A stretch of 64,000 nt of DNA from Saprospiraceae bacterium (GCA_020436935.1 JAGQWX010000006.1:85361-149360), one strand, 5' to 3'. Positions 7,408 to 17,187 are shown, counted from the first letter of the stretch. The notes: generated from the sequence alone by a model not told the origin. Numbers and translations: made by a program.

Positions 7408-8442
7408 ATGATCAGAACCTCGATTCTTTCTTTTGGGATGAGCGGAAAAGTTTTCCATGCTCCATTTATAAACGCACACCCTGATTTCAAACTTAAAATC
7501 ATTTGCGAGCGAAGTAAAAATACAGCCCATGATCTATACCCCGATGTGACCATAGTCAGGACCGTTGAAGAAGCCATCCAATCAGAAGAAATTGATCTTG
7601 TCATTGTAAACACACCCAGTATCACACATTATGACTATGCTAAAATGGCTTTGAAAGCTGGAAAGCACGTCATTGTAGAGAAACCATTTACAGCTACATT
7701 GCAGGAGGCAGAGGAGTTGACTTCCATCGCAAAAGAGCAGAATGTTGTTTTGGCAGTTTACCACAACAGAAGAAATGATGGTGAATTATTGACGCTAAAA
7801 GACGTCATCGATAGCGGCAAACTTGGAAAATTGGTAGATATTGAAATGCACTTTGACCGGTTTGCGCCTGACCTGAGTTATAAAACACACAAGGAACAAG
7901 ACGTAAAAGGGGTAGGGGTCATTTATGATTTGGGATCACATCTGATAGACAGCGCGCTTTATTTGTTTGGTTTACCGGAGGAAGTTTATGCAGATGCTTC
8001 ACGAACAAGGTTGGTGACCTCTGTGGACGACATGTTTGAAATCATTTTTTATTATGCTGACTTCAAGGTTGTCCTCAAGGCCAGTTCATTTGCATTACAA
8101 CCCATTCCGTCATTTATTGCTCATGGTCAAAATGGTAGTTTTTTGTGTTACAGAAACAACATTCAGGAGGAACGACTCATGGCGGGTATCAAGCCTGCTG
8201 AAGAAGCTTATCTGAATCCGACCATTGATGTTGCAGATTTGGTATACATGCACAACGGAGAAAAGGTGACTGCGAAGCTGCCTTTAAAAATTGGTAATTA
8301 TATGGAGTTTTTCAATCAGGTTTCACGGGCAATTATAGCAGATGAGTCAGGTTATGTCACTGGTGAAGAAGGGAAGAATGTCATCCAGGTGATAGAGAAA
8401 GCCTATGAGAGCATCAAGGAAAAACGGAGAATTCGCTTATAA
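7408..8442 (+). CDS. Gfo/Idh/MocA family NAD(P)-dependent oxidoreductase
   Basis: A 344-residue enzyme. The N-terminal Rossmann domain (about 1-120) starts with ILSFGMSGKVFHAPFI, and the family motif EKPFTAT lies at about residue 93, where the lysine contacts cofactor and substrate. The C-terminal substrate domain contains GVGVIYDLGSHLIDSALYLFG; Asp and His in DLGSHLID fit the usual catalytic pair. Overall it resembles the YhhX/scyllo-inositol dehydrogenase branch. The substrate is probably a sugar or inositol, not determinable here. I took the ATG at 7408; an in-frame TTG at 7393 would add five residues. It is a single-gene unit closed by a terminator. Confidence 0.88.
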   Translation: MIRTSILSFGMSGKVFHAPFINAHPDFKLKIICERSKNTAHDLYPDVTIVRTVEEAIQSEEIDLVIVNTPSITHYDYAKMALKAGKHVIVEKPFTATLQEAEELTSIAKEQNVVLAVYHNRRNDGELLTLKDVIDSGKLGKLVDIEMHFDRFAPDLSYKTHKEQDVKGVGVIYDLGSHLIDSALYLFGLPEEVYADASRTRLVTSVDDMFEIIFYYADFKVVLKASSFALQPIPSFIAHGQNGSFLCYRNNIQEERLMAGIKPAEEAYLNPTIDVADLVYMHNGEKVTAKLPLKIGNYMEFFNQVSRAIIADESGYVTGEEGKNVIQVIEKAYESIKEKRRIRL

Positions 8443-8454
8443 TACAGATACAAA

Positions 8455-8494
8455 ACAAAAAAGGGAATCGTTGTAAAACAATTCCCCTTTTTTT
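8455..8494. terminator. Two-way terminator shared by the oxidoreductase gene and tRNA-Phe
   Basis: GGGAATCGTT (8463-8472) pairs with AACAATTCCC (8477-8486) across a four-base loop, with one G-T wobble. It has a T run at 8488-8494 for plus-strand transcripts and an A-rich run before 8463 that supplies the U tract for minus-strand transcripts. It therefore ends both the convergent oxidoreductase and tRNA-Phe transcripts. Confidence 0.8.
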
Positions 8495-8495
8495 G

Positions 8496-8568
8496 TGGTA
8501 CCTCCCAGATTTGAACTGGGGACACACGGATTTTCAGTCCGATGCTCTACCAACTGAGCTAAGGTACC
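8496..8568 (-). tRNA. tRNA-Phe (anticodon GAA)
   Basis: The minus strand from 8568 to 8496 folds as a 73-base cloverleaf. GGTACCT pairs with AGGTACC in the acceptor stem, the D-arm contains AGCTCAGTTGGTAGAGC, the anticodon stem CGGA/TCCG closes the loop CTGAAAA with anticodon GAA, and the T-arm contains GTTCAAATC. The discriminator base is A. CCA is not encoded. A terminator follows directly. Confidence 0.96.
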
Positions 8569-9013
8569 TTTTACTTCCTTTCAAAAGCGGTGCAAAGATA
8601 GATCAATTTTCAAGCTGAGCAAATCTTTTTCCGAATTAATAAGCAAAATTTGTCAATTGTTTGTGAGGGAATGCGCGTGCTATTTCAGAAGTCTTTGACT
8701 ATCATATGGTTTTGATGTCAAGTGCTCATTTAGGCGATTTTCATTTTTAGTTGATATGGTGGATTATTTATGATTTATAGCATGAATTGGGGATGATTAT
8801 TCTTGAAACCCAAAGACCTCAAAGTGAAAATCGGAACATCTGAGGTGGTTCAATTTTAATCAACCCAAAGCGTGCTTTATCATTAAACGAGTATATTATG
8901 GACAGAAGACATGTTTTATTCGCCTTCCTTTAATTTGGAATTTGAGACCTTTTGTATGAAAAAATTGTTAATTCATCTATTTTTCATGATTTAACTCAAC
9001 ATTTATTCTGACA
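8569..9013. other. AT-rich intergenic region, no feature recognised
   Basis: About 445 bases upstream of the tRNA and before the efflux promoter. Only very short reading frames occur, and no hairpin, repeat or RNA gene was found. The tRNA-Phe promoter should lie at its left end, but no clear element was picked out. Confidence 0.5.
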
Positions 9014-9047
9014 TTTGTGTTAACCAACTGGTTAGTTATAATTGGTT
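9014..9047 (+). promoter_or_regulatory. Promoter with internal palindrome, likely TetR operator
   Basis: TTTG (9014-9017), 19 bases, then TATAATTG (9037-9044), one mismatch from the Bacteroidota -7 element. A perfect inverted repeat TAACCA-AC-TGGTTA (9021-9034) lies between the two elements, and a wider pair AACCAA (9022-9027) and TTGGTT (9042-9047) overlaps it. A repressor bound here would block the polymerase. The TetR gene begins 16 bases beyond, so autoregulation is likely. Confidence 0.7.
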
Positions 9048-9062
9048 GATTAAAATGATTGA

Positions 9063-9683
9063 ATGACTCAGAATAAAGTATCGACAGAAGAGATTATCAA
9101 GAACGCAGCCATGGAGGTTTTCGTGGAAGATGGCTTTGATGGCGCAAGAATGCAAAAGATTGCAGATAAGGCGCAGGTCAATAAGGCCATGCTCCATTAT
9201 TACTTTTCAAGCAAAGAGGTGCTTTTTGAAAAAATCCTCATAGAGGCTTGTGGAGAAATGTTGCCCGAACTTACAGCAATAATAAAAGGGGAACAAGCTT
9301 TTATAGACAAACTGAAGGCATTTGTAAGAATTCATATCAGACAACAACTCAAAAATCCCAAGCTTGTTTCTTTCATTTTCCGCGAGCTCAATAAAAACCC
9401 TGAGCGCATGGCGTCACAACTGAATAATTTGGAGGTCATGAAAACTGCTTATACAGATTTTATGAACAGTTACAAATTGGAGGTTGAAGCAGGTAAAATG
9501 CACGCCTATTCTCCTGCACATCTGTTCATTATGATACAAGGTCTGGTCGACTATTATCCACTCAGCAAGCCTTTTTATTGTGCTTTTATGAAGTATATGG
9601 ATGAAGCAGTAGAAGAGTTGACTTTTGAGGAAAAGCTGATTGATCAGACTTGTTTGCTTTTAGAAAACGCATTGAAGAAATAG
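9063..9683 (+). CDS. TetR/AcrR-type transcriptional repressor of the efflux operon
   Basis: A 206-residue one-component regulator. The N-terminal helix-turn-helix is plain: EIIKNAAMEVFVEDGFDGARMQKIADKA followed by VNKAMLHYYFSSKEVLFEK, at about residues 9-57. The C-terminal helical part is the ligand and dimer domain and has no recognisable effector motif. It is the first gene of the unit with the outer membrane channel, adaptor and pump genes, and a palindrome lies in its promoter. It probably represses itself and, through read-through across about 100 bases, the efflux genes, releasing DNA when a pump substrate binds. The ligand is unknown. Confidence 0.93.
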   Translation: MTQNKVSTEEIIKNAAMEVFVEDGFDGARMQKIADKAQVNKAMLHYYFSSKEVLFEKILIEACGEMLPELTAIIKGEQAFIDKLKAFVRIHIRQQLKNPKLVSFIFRELNKNPERMASQLNNLEVMKTAYTDFMNSYKLEVEAGKMHAYSPAHLFIMIQGLVDYYPLSKPFYCAFMKYMDEAVEELTFEEKLIDQTCLLLENALKK

Positions 9684-9786
9684 AAAGACTAAATGGAAAA
9701 GAACATGACCAGGTATTTGCAAATAAAATGTTCAAAGCATTTTCCATTTGCCATAAAAGACTTAAAAACAGGTAATTATTAAAAGT

Positions 9787-11115
9787 ATGAAACAATTTTT
9801 GTTATGGATCACTGTTTTGTCCCTCAGTACCGGATTAAGGGCACAGAGCATGGATTTGTCGTTAAAAGATGCTGTAAGTAAAGCTCTGGCAGTGAGTCCT
9901 GAACTCAAGAAGCTGGCATTGAATGATGAAAAAAACAGCCACGAACTTGCTTCCAACAGGGCAACATTTTTGCCCGATGTTGCCGCCTCAGTCCAGTTGG
10001 GCTTCAACCCTTATTTGCCAACGCAAAGGATTCCCAACTTTTTTGGTGGCAATCCGGATGAAACGATCGGAGTCCAATTCGGTACATTCCAAAGCCATCA
10101 GGCTGTTGTTCAGCTCAATCAGCTGATTTATTCTAAGGCAGCTAAGTTGGGGAGAGAAGCGCTGAAGAAGTCATTTGAACTCAATGATTTGAGTGAAGAG
10201 CTTAAAACGGAAGAGTTGACTTACAACATCTCAAAGCTCTATTTTCAGATCCAGGGCTTGCAGTTCAACCGAAAGAACCTCGAGGCCAATCTCACCAATC
10301 TGAAGAAATTGTATGATGTGAGCAAAGCAAGACAAGATGCAGGATTGGGGTTGGCCATTGATACGGACAGGATATCCATCAATGTAAGCAATTTGAACTC
10401 ACAGCTTGAAATCCTCAATGCCCAGGAACAAAGTCTGATGGATATACTCAATATCCTTACAGGCAATCCGACGGGAACAAAACTCAACCTTACCACAACT
10501 GAAATCGCCTCTGAATCCGCATTGCCTTTGAATGAAATTGGCAATTTCAAAACCAAAACATTGGAGTTGATGGATATGCAAAAAGATTTAATTGCGCTCC
10601 AGGCTGACGCTACAAGAGCGCAATTCAAGCCAACCATAGCTGGTAATCTACAGGTGGGAGGTCAGTTACAAGGCAACCCTATTGACATATTTGTCATGAA
10701 AGAAAACTACTCACTCTTTACAGGATTTGGTTTTCAAATCAGTGTTCCATTGTACAATGGAAACAAATTCGATTACAAAGCCAAGTCGCAGATGGTTGAT
10801 GTCATGCAGATTGAACAAGACAAAAACTTCCTCAAGCAAGGACTTGAGCAACAATATGTCAACGCCTACCAGACCTACTTTTCAAATCTGAAACAACAGA
10901 CAGAACAGGCAGCAAACATAGCATTGGCTAAAAGAATTTATAACGTAAGTCAAGACAGATACAACCAGGGCGTTGCTCCGCTGATTGACGTAATTGATGC
11001 ACAAAAATCATTGACTGAGGCAGAAAACCTGGCCATGATCACAGCGCTTCAAATTAAAATGGCTCTGATCGACCTAATGAACATTCAGGGCAATATCAAA
11101 GAAATAATTAGATAA
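9787..11115 (+). CDS. TolC-type outer membrane efflux channel
   Basis: A 442-residue outer membrane factor. A signal peptide covers about residues 1-19 (ending LRAQ). Two repeats of the long helical hairpins of the outer membrane efflux family follow: SLKDAVSKALAVSPELK near the mature N terminus and a second half with RYNQGVAPLIDVIDAQKSLTEAE near residue 400, the typical closing motif. Trimers form the channel that takes substrates from the inner membrane pump and adaptor to the outside. It is the second gene of the operon, 22 bases before the adaptor gene. Confidence 0.93.
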   Translation: MKQFLLWITVLSLSTGLRAQSMDLSLKDAVSKALAVSPELKKLALNDEKNSHELASNRATFLPDVAASVQLGFNPYLPTQRIPNFFGGNPDETIGVQFGTFQSHQAVVQLNQLIYSKAAKLGREALKKSFELNDLSEELKTEELTYNISKLYFQIQGLQFNRKNLEANLTNLKKLYDVSKARQDAGLGLAIDTDRISINVSNLNSQLEILNAQEQSLMDILNILTGNPTGTKLNLTTTEIASESALPLNEIGNFKTKTLELMDMQKDLIALQADATRAQFKPTIAGNLQVGGQLQGNPIDIFVMKENYSLFTGFGFQISVPLYNGNKFDYKAKSQMVDVMQIEQDKNFLKQGLEQQYVNAYQTYFSNLKQQTEQAANIALAKRIYNVSQDRYNQGVAPLIDVIDAQKSLTEAENLAMITALQIKMALIDLMNIQGNIKEIIR

Positions 11116-11137
11116 AAACACTACATCAATAAATAAC

Positions 11138-12229
11138 ATGAGTACAAAACGAATAGTCGTAACAATCATTGCCATAGTTGGCTTATTGGCATTGGTTTTC
11201 ATCATCAACTCTAAGTTGAAGGCCAACAAAGAAATATTGAACGAAAATGCTGAACTTTCTCAGCAGGTGAATGATGCAATTCCGGTAACGGTCGACGTTA
11301 CAAAAGAGCGCTCATTCTCTAACGGATTTGTTACGGACGGAAGCTTTAATCCTGTGCAAAAAGTCAACGTGACCTCAGATGCTGCCGGCAAAATCACCAA
11401 ACTCAATTTCGATGACGGAACATTTGTTTCCAGAGGTGCTGTCATTGCAGTGCTCGATAATACCTTGATGAGGAATCAGGCGCAGTCCATTCAACTCAAT
11501 ATTGAAAAATCAAAAAAAGACCTCGAGAGATTCCAGACATTGCTGGCATCAGGAGGAGCTACCAGTGCTCAAATCGATGATTTGAAAAATGGTATAGCAC
11601 AATATGAGATCCAATTGGCGAGCATCAACAAACAGATCAGCGACAGTTATCTCAAAGCACCCATTTCAGGTACTGTAGTTAATAAAAGAGTTGAACAGGG
11701 AGTTTATGTTAGTCCAGGAATGATATTGGCTGAAATTGTCAATATTTCCAGCCTTGATTTTCAGACCTATCTTACTGAAAGTCAAGTATTTAAAGTGAAA
11801 AAAGGTCAGGAAGTCAGACTTGGAACCGGAGTATATGAAGGGAAGGATTACATGGGTAAAATCAAATTTATTGATGTAGCTTCTACACCATCCAAAACAT
11901 ACCTTGTGGAGATCTCTACGGCCAACTCAAATACACATCCGCTCAAAGCAGGATTGACAGGTAAGGCATATTTTGACAATGCAGGAAGTACGCAGGGGCT
12001 TTCGATCCCAAGAACAGCAGTTGTTGGATCATTCAGCGATGGTAAGGTCTATGTTGTACAGGACAGCATCGTACATCTGATGCCTGTGACCATAGGTACC
12101 TTCGAAGGAGATGAGGTACAAGTGACCTCAGGGCTTTCCAAAGGAGATGTCGTTGTGACTTCAGGACAGATCAATCTGAAAGAAGGAAGTAAAGTAATCA
12201 TAGCCAACAAGCCGGTGGCTGGTAACTAA
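11138..12229 (+). CDS. RND efflux periplasmic adaptor subunit (HlyD/MFP family)
   Basis: A 363-residue adaptor with one N-terminal membrane anchor (about residues 5-25, IVVTIIAIVGLLALVFII) and no lipobox. The usual order is visible: lipoyl-like half (GKITKLNFDDGTFVSRGAVIAVLD), a coiled hairpin at about 110-165, second lipoyl half (YLKAPISGTVVNKRVEQGVYV), then the beta-barrel (KKGQEVRLGTGVYEG) and membrane-proximal domain (DGKVYVVQDSIVHLMPVTIG). It bridges the pump and the TolC-like channel. It lies 16 bases upstream of the pump gene, in the same operon. Confidence 0.94.
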   Translation: MSTKRIVVTIIAIVGLLALVFIINSKLKANKEILNENAELSQQVNDAIPVTVDVTKERSFSNGFVTDGSFNPVQKVNVTSDAAGKITKLNFDDGTFVSRGAVIAVLDNTLMRNQAQSIQLNIEKSKKDLERFQTLLASGGATSAQIDDLKNGIAQYEIQLASINKQISDSYLKAPISGTVVNKRVEQGVYVSPGMILAEIVNISSLDFQTYLTESQVFKVKKGQEVRLGTGVYEGKDYMGKIKFIDVASTPSKTYLVEISTANSNTHPLKAGLTGKAYFDNAGSTQGLSIPRTAVVGSFSDGKVYVVQDSIVHLMPVTIGTFEGDEVQVTSGLSKGDVVVTSGQINLKEGSKVIIANKPVAGN

Positions 12230-12245
12230 TCAAAAGAAATACATC

Positions 12246-15200
12246 ATGACTATTACAGAATTATCAATAAAACGGCCATCGCTCATCGTGGTGATATTCT
12301 CCACGCTGGCATTTCTTGGGGCCATCAGTTATTCATATTTGAATTATGAATTGATACCCAAGTTCACAGCGCCAATTGTATTTGTGAGTACAATTTATCC
12401 GGGAGCAAGTCCGAGTGAAGTAGAGTCTTCAGTAACAAAGCCTTTGGAAGATCAGTTGTCTTCACTGGGAGGTATCAACTTGATTCAGAGTTCATCTGCT
12501 GAAGGATTTAGTTCGATTGTTATCGAATTTTCTCAGGCTACGGTCATTGAAGACGCCCTCGACGAAGCTTCCAGAAAGCTACAACAGGTCGCGCCATTGT
12601 TGCCTCCCGATGCCAAAACACCGGTGATTTCCAAGTTTTCAACGGACGAATTTCCAGTGCTCAACATTGGTGCAACAGCCCAGATGTCTCCTACAGATTT
12701 TTACGACTTGATGAAAAATAGGGTGCAACCTGCCATTTCTCAGGTGCCCGGCGTTGGCCAGGTGACACTTGTTGGTGGAATTGAACGGGAAATTAAAGTG
12801 AGTCTGGACAGAGATAAACTTGAATCCTATCAATTGCCTGCATCCGCAGTTTTGGGAAAAATCAGGGCTTCGAACCTGGATTTCCCAACGGGTAAAATTA
12901 AAAACGACGAACAAAACTTACTTATCAGGCTCGCGGGTAAATATACTTCTGTCGAACAGTTGAGCAACACCATTATTGCTTCAACCAACGGTCAGAACAT
13001 TTATCTGAGGGATGTCGCTCAGGTAGAGGACCTGTCCAAAGAACAAGCTACAATAAACAGGGTAAATGGTAAGGAATCCATCGGTATCATAGTTGTGAAA
13101 CAAACAGACGCCAACGCTGTGGCGGTTTCAGAACAGGTGAGGGCACAATTGACAGCCCTGGAAACAAACTTCAAAGCGGAAGGCCTCTTATTTGATGTAG
13201 CCAATGATACCAGTACTTTCACACTCGAAGCGGTAGAAGCAGTAAACCATGACTTGTTGCTTGCAGTGCTGCTAGTAGCGCTGGTTTGTTTGGTTTTCCT
13301 CCACAGTTTGAGAAATGCGCTCATTGTGATGATAGCCATTCCCACCTCGCTTGTGGTAGCATTCATAGGAATGTACATTTTTGACTTTACCCTCAACCTG
13401 ATGACACTTTTGGCGATGTCTCTGGTAGTAGGTATCCTGGTGGATGACTCCATTGTGGTACTTGAGAACATATACAGGCACCTTGAGATGGGCAAAGATT
13501 CCAGAAAGGCAGCCATTGATGGACGAAATGAAATTGGATTTACGGCGCTGAGTATTACCCTCGTTGACGTCGTGGTATTTGTACCTATTGCACTCACGGG
13601 TGGATTGATTGGCAACATCATGAAACAATTTGCATGGGTGGTGGTCATAAGTACACTGATGAGTTTGTTTGTATCATTCACCGTGACGCCGCTTCTTGCT
13701 TCGCGCTTCAGTAAGCTGACCCATTTCAGGAAAGGATCTTTTGCTGATATCACACTGGGCTCATTCGAACGGGGTTTGACAGGACTCACCAATCTATATG
13801 CAGACGGTCTCAAATGGTTGCTCAAGCGATGGTACCTTGCTTTGTTTGTGGTGATCGGAGGTTGTGGTACTTTCATAGCTTCGAGTGCACTATTGACCAA
13901 TGGCTATGTAGGTACAGACTTTATTTCCCAAAGTGACAGAGGAGAGTTTATCCTTACATTGGAACTCAGTAAAGATGCTTCTTTAAGAGAAACAAACCTT
14001 GCTGCGCTCAAGGCAGAGGAATATTTGAGAGAAAACAAAGACGTCGTGAAAATATTTTCTGCTGTGGGTAGAACTACGGGTGTAGTGCAAACAACCACAG
14101 CGAACAAGGCTGAAATCAATGTGAAACTAGTGCCCAAAGATGTTAGGAAGGGCAACCTTGCCTCAGATGTCTATGCTAAAAATTTAAGAAATGAGTTGGA
14201 AATGGTCTTGCCGGGCGTAAAGGTAAGGTATACGCCGGTGAGTTTCTTCGGCGGTGCTGACGATGACCCGATCCAGGTAGTTGTTGCATCAGCGGATTAC
14301 GACGAAGCTTTGAAATACGGCAAGCAAGTGCGTGATGAATTGGCCAAGATCAAGGGTACAGCAGAAGTAAGGCTGAGTGTTGATGATGCCAATCCCGAGG
14401 TTAGGGTGAATCTTGACCGAAGGAAAGTAGCTGAACTTGGCCTTGACGTAGCAACCATAGGTCAAACCATGCAGATTGCTTTCTCCGGTAATACGGATAT
14501 AAAGTACCGAGATGGAGCTTATGAGTACGATATCAATGTACAATTCGATGAGTTTGACCGTAAAAACATCAATGACGTGTCACAGATATCTTTCATCAAC
14601 AATAAGGGAGAAAAAATTTACCTTTATCAGGTAGCGGAAATTACGCAAGGTGCCGGACCGACTGTCCTTGAAAGAAGGGACAGAGTACCAGCAACTGTTG
14701 TAAAGTCACAATTGTTGGGTAGGCCTCTGGGTGAAATAGGTGAGGAGCTCAAGGCGACAGTAGAAGCCATGAATCTGCCTCCGACTATAAGTGTGTTTTA
14801 TGAAGGAAACATGAAACAGCAGAGCGAAGGTTTTACCACCTTGTTGATTGCACTTGGCGCTGCGATTTTGTTCATGTATCTGATTATGGTGGCTTTATAT
14901 GATGATTACATTTATCCGTTTGTGGTGATGTTTTCACTGCCATTGGCGATAGGTGGCGCATTTTTGGCTCTGGCATTGAGCATGAAGGTTTTGGATATCT
15001 TCACCATGTTGGGTCTGATCATGTTGATGGGACTTGTGGGTAAAAATGCGATACTTTTGGTCGACTTTGCCAACCATGCCAAAGAAAGAGGCCTTTCTAC
15101 GATTGATGCACTTATGGAATCTGGAAGGACGAGATTAAGGCCTATTCTGATGACCACCATTGCCATGGTATTCGGTATGATGCCTATTGCGCTGGCAGAA

Positions 15201-15398
15201 GGTGCTGGTGCTGAGTGGAAAAATGGATTGGCCTGGGCCATCATCGGAGGTTTGACATCCAGTATGATTCTGACCTTGGTCGTTGTTCCATGCGTATACT
15301 TATTGGTGGACGACGTTGGAATGTTATTTGAAAAACTCTTCAAAAAAATTGGTATTCCAATTCGGAAGAAACATAAGGAAGTTCCTGTTCTGGAATAG
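12246..15398 (+). CDS. RND family efflux permease (AcrB-like)
   Basis: A 1050-residue inner membrane pump, the normal length for the hydrophobe/amphiphile RND family. The N terminus has the family start TITELSIKRPSLIVVIFSTLAFLG with the first membrane segment. Two periplasmic porter halves each follow a first membrane helix, and TM4 carries the proton-relay acids in GILVDDSIVVLEN near residue 400. The second half contains GLVGKNAILLVDFAN and RLRPILMTTIAMVFGMMPIAL, both family signatures. Being a homotrimer driven by proton influx, it would export lipophilic compounds. Substrate range cannot be read from sequence. It is the last gene of the operon and is followed by a hairpin. Confidence 0.95.
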   Translation: MTITELSIKRPSLIVVIFSTLAFLGAISYSYLNYELIPKFTAPIVFVSTIYPGASPSEVESSVTKPLEDQLSSLGGINLIQSSSAEGFSSIVIEFSQATVIEDALDEASRKLQQVAPLLPPDAKTPVISKFSTDEFPVLNIGATAQMSPTDFYDLMKNRVQPAISQVPGVGQVTLVGGIEREIKVSLDRDKLESYQLPASAVLGKIRASNLDFPTGKIKNDEQNLLIRLAGKYTSVEQLSNTIIASTNGQNIYLRDVAQVEDLSKEQATINRVNGKESIGIIVVKQTDANAVAVSEQVRAQLTALETNFKAEGLLFDVANDTSTFTLEAVEAVNHDLLLAVLLVALVCLVFLHSLRNALIVMIAIPTSLVVAFIGMYIFDFTLNLMTLLAMSLVVGILVDDSIVVLENIYRHLEMGKDSRKAAIDGRNEIGFTALSITLVDVVVFVPIALTGGLIGNIMKQFAWVVVISTLMSLFVSFTVTPLLASRFSKLTHFRKGSFADITLGSFERGLTGLTNLYADGLKWLLKRWYLALFVVIGGCGTFIASSALLTNGYVGTDFISQSDRGEFILTLELSKDASLRETNLAALKAEEYLRENKDVVKIFSAVGRTTGVVQTTTANKAEINVKLVPKDVRKGNLASDVYAKNLRNELEMVLPGVKVRYTPVSFFGGADDDPIQVVVASADYDEALKYGKQVRDELAKIKGTAEVRLSVDDANPEVRVNLDRRKVAELGLDVATIGQTMQIAFSGNTDIKYRDGAYEYDINVQFDEFDRKNINDVSQISFINNKGEKIYLYQVAEITQGAGPTVLERRDRVPATVVKSQLLGRPLGEIGEELKATVEAMNLPPTISVFYEGNMKQQSEGFTTLLIALGAAILFMYLIMVALYDDYIYPFVVMFSLPLAIGGAFLALALSMKVLDIFTMLGLIMLMGLVGKNAILLVDFANHAKERGLSTIDALMESGRTRLRPILMTTIAMVFGMMPIALAEGAGAEWKNGLAWAIIGGLTSSMILTLVVVPCVYLLVDDVGMLFEKLFKKIGIPIRKKHKEVPVLE

Positions 15399-15426
15399 GG
15401 TAGAACTACGAGAATTACAAAGTATT

Positions 15427-15457
15427 AAGAGAGGGCAGCCGTTGGTTGTCCTCTCTT
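15427..15457 (+). terminator. Hairpin after the efflux operon, probable terminator
   Basis: AAGAGAGG (15427-15434) pairs perfectly with CCTCTCTT (15450-15457) around a 15-base loop, 28 bases after the pump stop codon. The T tract is poor, so termination may be partial. Confidence 0.55.
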
Positions 15458-15542
15458 ATTAAGTGATATCCCCATCATTACATTTTCAAAACATAATAGG
15501 GATTAGAGAATTATATTATTTTCGCGCTCCAAATTTTTATTC

Positions 15543-17180
15543 ATGATCAGTGTTGACGGCCTAACGGTTGAATTTAGTGGAAGAACCCTTTTTGCTGATA
15601 TCAGTTTTGTTATCAATGAAAATGACAAAATAGCCCTGATGGGCAAGAATGGTGCAGGTAAATCTACGATGATGAAAATTATCGCGGGAGTAGGTAAGCC
15701 ATCCAGAGGACATGTACGGGCACCAAAAGATGCCGTCATTGCATACCTCCCACAACATTTGCTCACCAAAGATGATTGCACAGTTTTTGAAGAAGCCAGC
15801 AAGGCTTTTCAACGCATATTTTTTATGCGGGATGAGATTGACAGGCTCAACCATGAGATGGCAACCAGGACGGACTACGATTCTGATGACTATATGAAGC
15901 TGATAGAAAAAGCATCAGAGCTTGGAGAACAATTTTATGCCATTGAAGAGATCAATTATGACGCTGAAGTCGAGAAAGCATTGCTGGGCCTGGGCTTTGA
16001 GCGCGCTGATTTTCAACGCAATACATCTGAATTTAGCGGTGGCTGGAGGATGAGGATAGAGCTGGCCAAAATCCTGCTTCAGAAACCAGATCTGATTTTG
16101 CTGGATGAGCCCACCAACCACATTGATATTGAGTCTGTAGTTTGGCTTGAAACTTTCCTGAAAGAAAAGGCAAAGGCGGTCATGGTCATCTCCCACGATA
16201 AAGCTTTTATCGACAACATCACCAACAGAACGGTGGAGCTCACCATGGGAAAGATGTATGATTATAAAGCCAATTACAGCCATTACCTACAGCTCCGTGA
16301 AGACAGGAGGGCGCAACAAATGAGGGCATACAAAGAACAGCAGAAGCTCATTGCAGACAGCAAGCTCTTTATTGAAAGATTTAAAGGCACCTACTCAAAG
16401 GCCAATCAGGTAAATTCTACCGAAAGGATGCTGGAGAAGCTGGAGATCATTCAAATTGATGAAGTAGATACTTCTGCGTTGAAACTGCGTTTTCCTCCTT
16501 GTTCGAGGTCCGGCGATTATCCTCTGGTCGTAGAACATCTCACCAAGACTTATGGGGACCACCTGGTATTTAAAGAGGCGCAAATGTCCATCAAAAGGGG
16601 AGAGAAGGTAGCCTTTGTAGGGAGGAATGGCGAAGGTAAATCCACAATGATCAAGGCCATCATGGCAGAAATCGAGTTTCAAGGCAAATGCCAGGTAGGA
16701 CACAATGCCAAAATCGGATATTTTGCACAGGATGCAGCATCAAGGCTTGATCCGGGTAAAAGTGTTTTTGAAACGGTTGATGAAGTGGCAGAAGGAGAAG
16801 TAAGAACTCAGCTCAAAAATATTTTGGGATGCTTCATGTTTTCTGGTGATGACATTGATAAAAAAGTGGGTTTCCTCTCTGGTGGTGAACGGACCAGGTT
16901 GGCCATGGTGAAATTACTCCTGGAGCCGGTCAACTTTTTGATTCTGGACGAACCTACAAATCACCTGGACATCAAGTCTAAAGATGTTTTGAAAGAAGCC
17001 TTGCTCGCGTTTGACGGCACACTGATATTGGTATCGCACGACAGAGATTTCCTCAAGGGTCTGGCCCATAAAGTGTTTGAATTCAAAGACAAAAGGGTTT
17101 TGGAGCATTTTGAAACCATAGATGAGTTCCTCGAAAGAAACCAGATGGAAAGCATGCGGGAAATAGAACTAAACAAGTAG
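15543..17180 (+). CDS. ABC-F family ATPase
   Basis: A 545-residue cytoplasmic protein with two ATP-binding cassettes and no membrane segments, the ABC-F layout. The first has Walker A GKNGAGKST at about residues 34-42, signature FSGGWRMRIELAK and Walker B LILLDEPTNHID. An interdomain linker rich in charged helices follows at about 240-300. The second cassette has GRNGEGKST, LSGGERTRLAMVK and FLILDEPTNHLD. ABC-F proteins act on ribosomes in translation rescue or antibiotic protection, or in other housekeeping roles. Which subgroup this belongs to cannot be decided from the visible motifs. It has its own upstream region after the efflux hairpin. Confidence 0.93.
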   Translation: MISVDGLTVEFSGRTLFADISFVINENDKIALMGKNGAGKSTMMKIIAGVGKPSRGHVRAPKDAVIAYLPQHLLTKDDCTVFEEASKAFQRIFFMRDEIDRLNHEMATRTDYDSDDYMKLIEKASELGEQFYAIEEINYDAEVEKALLGLGFERADFQRNTSEFSGGWRMRIELAKILLQKPDLILLDEPTNHIDIESVVWLETFLKEKAKAVMVISHDKAFIDNITNRTVELTMGKMYDYKANYSHYLQLREDRRAQQMRAYKEQQKLIADSKLFIERFKGTYSKANQVNSTERMLEKLEIIQIDEVDTSALKLRFPPCSRSGDYPLVVEHLTKTYGDHLVFKEAQMSIKRGEKVAFVGRNGEGKSTMIKAIMAEIEFQGKCQVGHNAKIGYFAQDAASRLDPGKSVFETVDEVAEGEVRTQLKNILGCFMFSGDDIDKKVGFLSGGERTRLAMVKLLLEPVNFLILDEPTNHLDIKSKDVLKEALLAFDGTLILVSHDRDFLKGLAHKVFEFKDKRVLEHFETIDEFLERNQMESMREIELNK

Positions 17181-17187
17181 CTTAATT

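Noticed and set aside
13019..13900. Long minus-strand open frame of 293 codons within the RND pump gene
   Set aside because: Ser/Thr-rich shadow frame antisense to conserved pump membrane segments; no own promoter.
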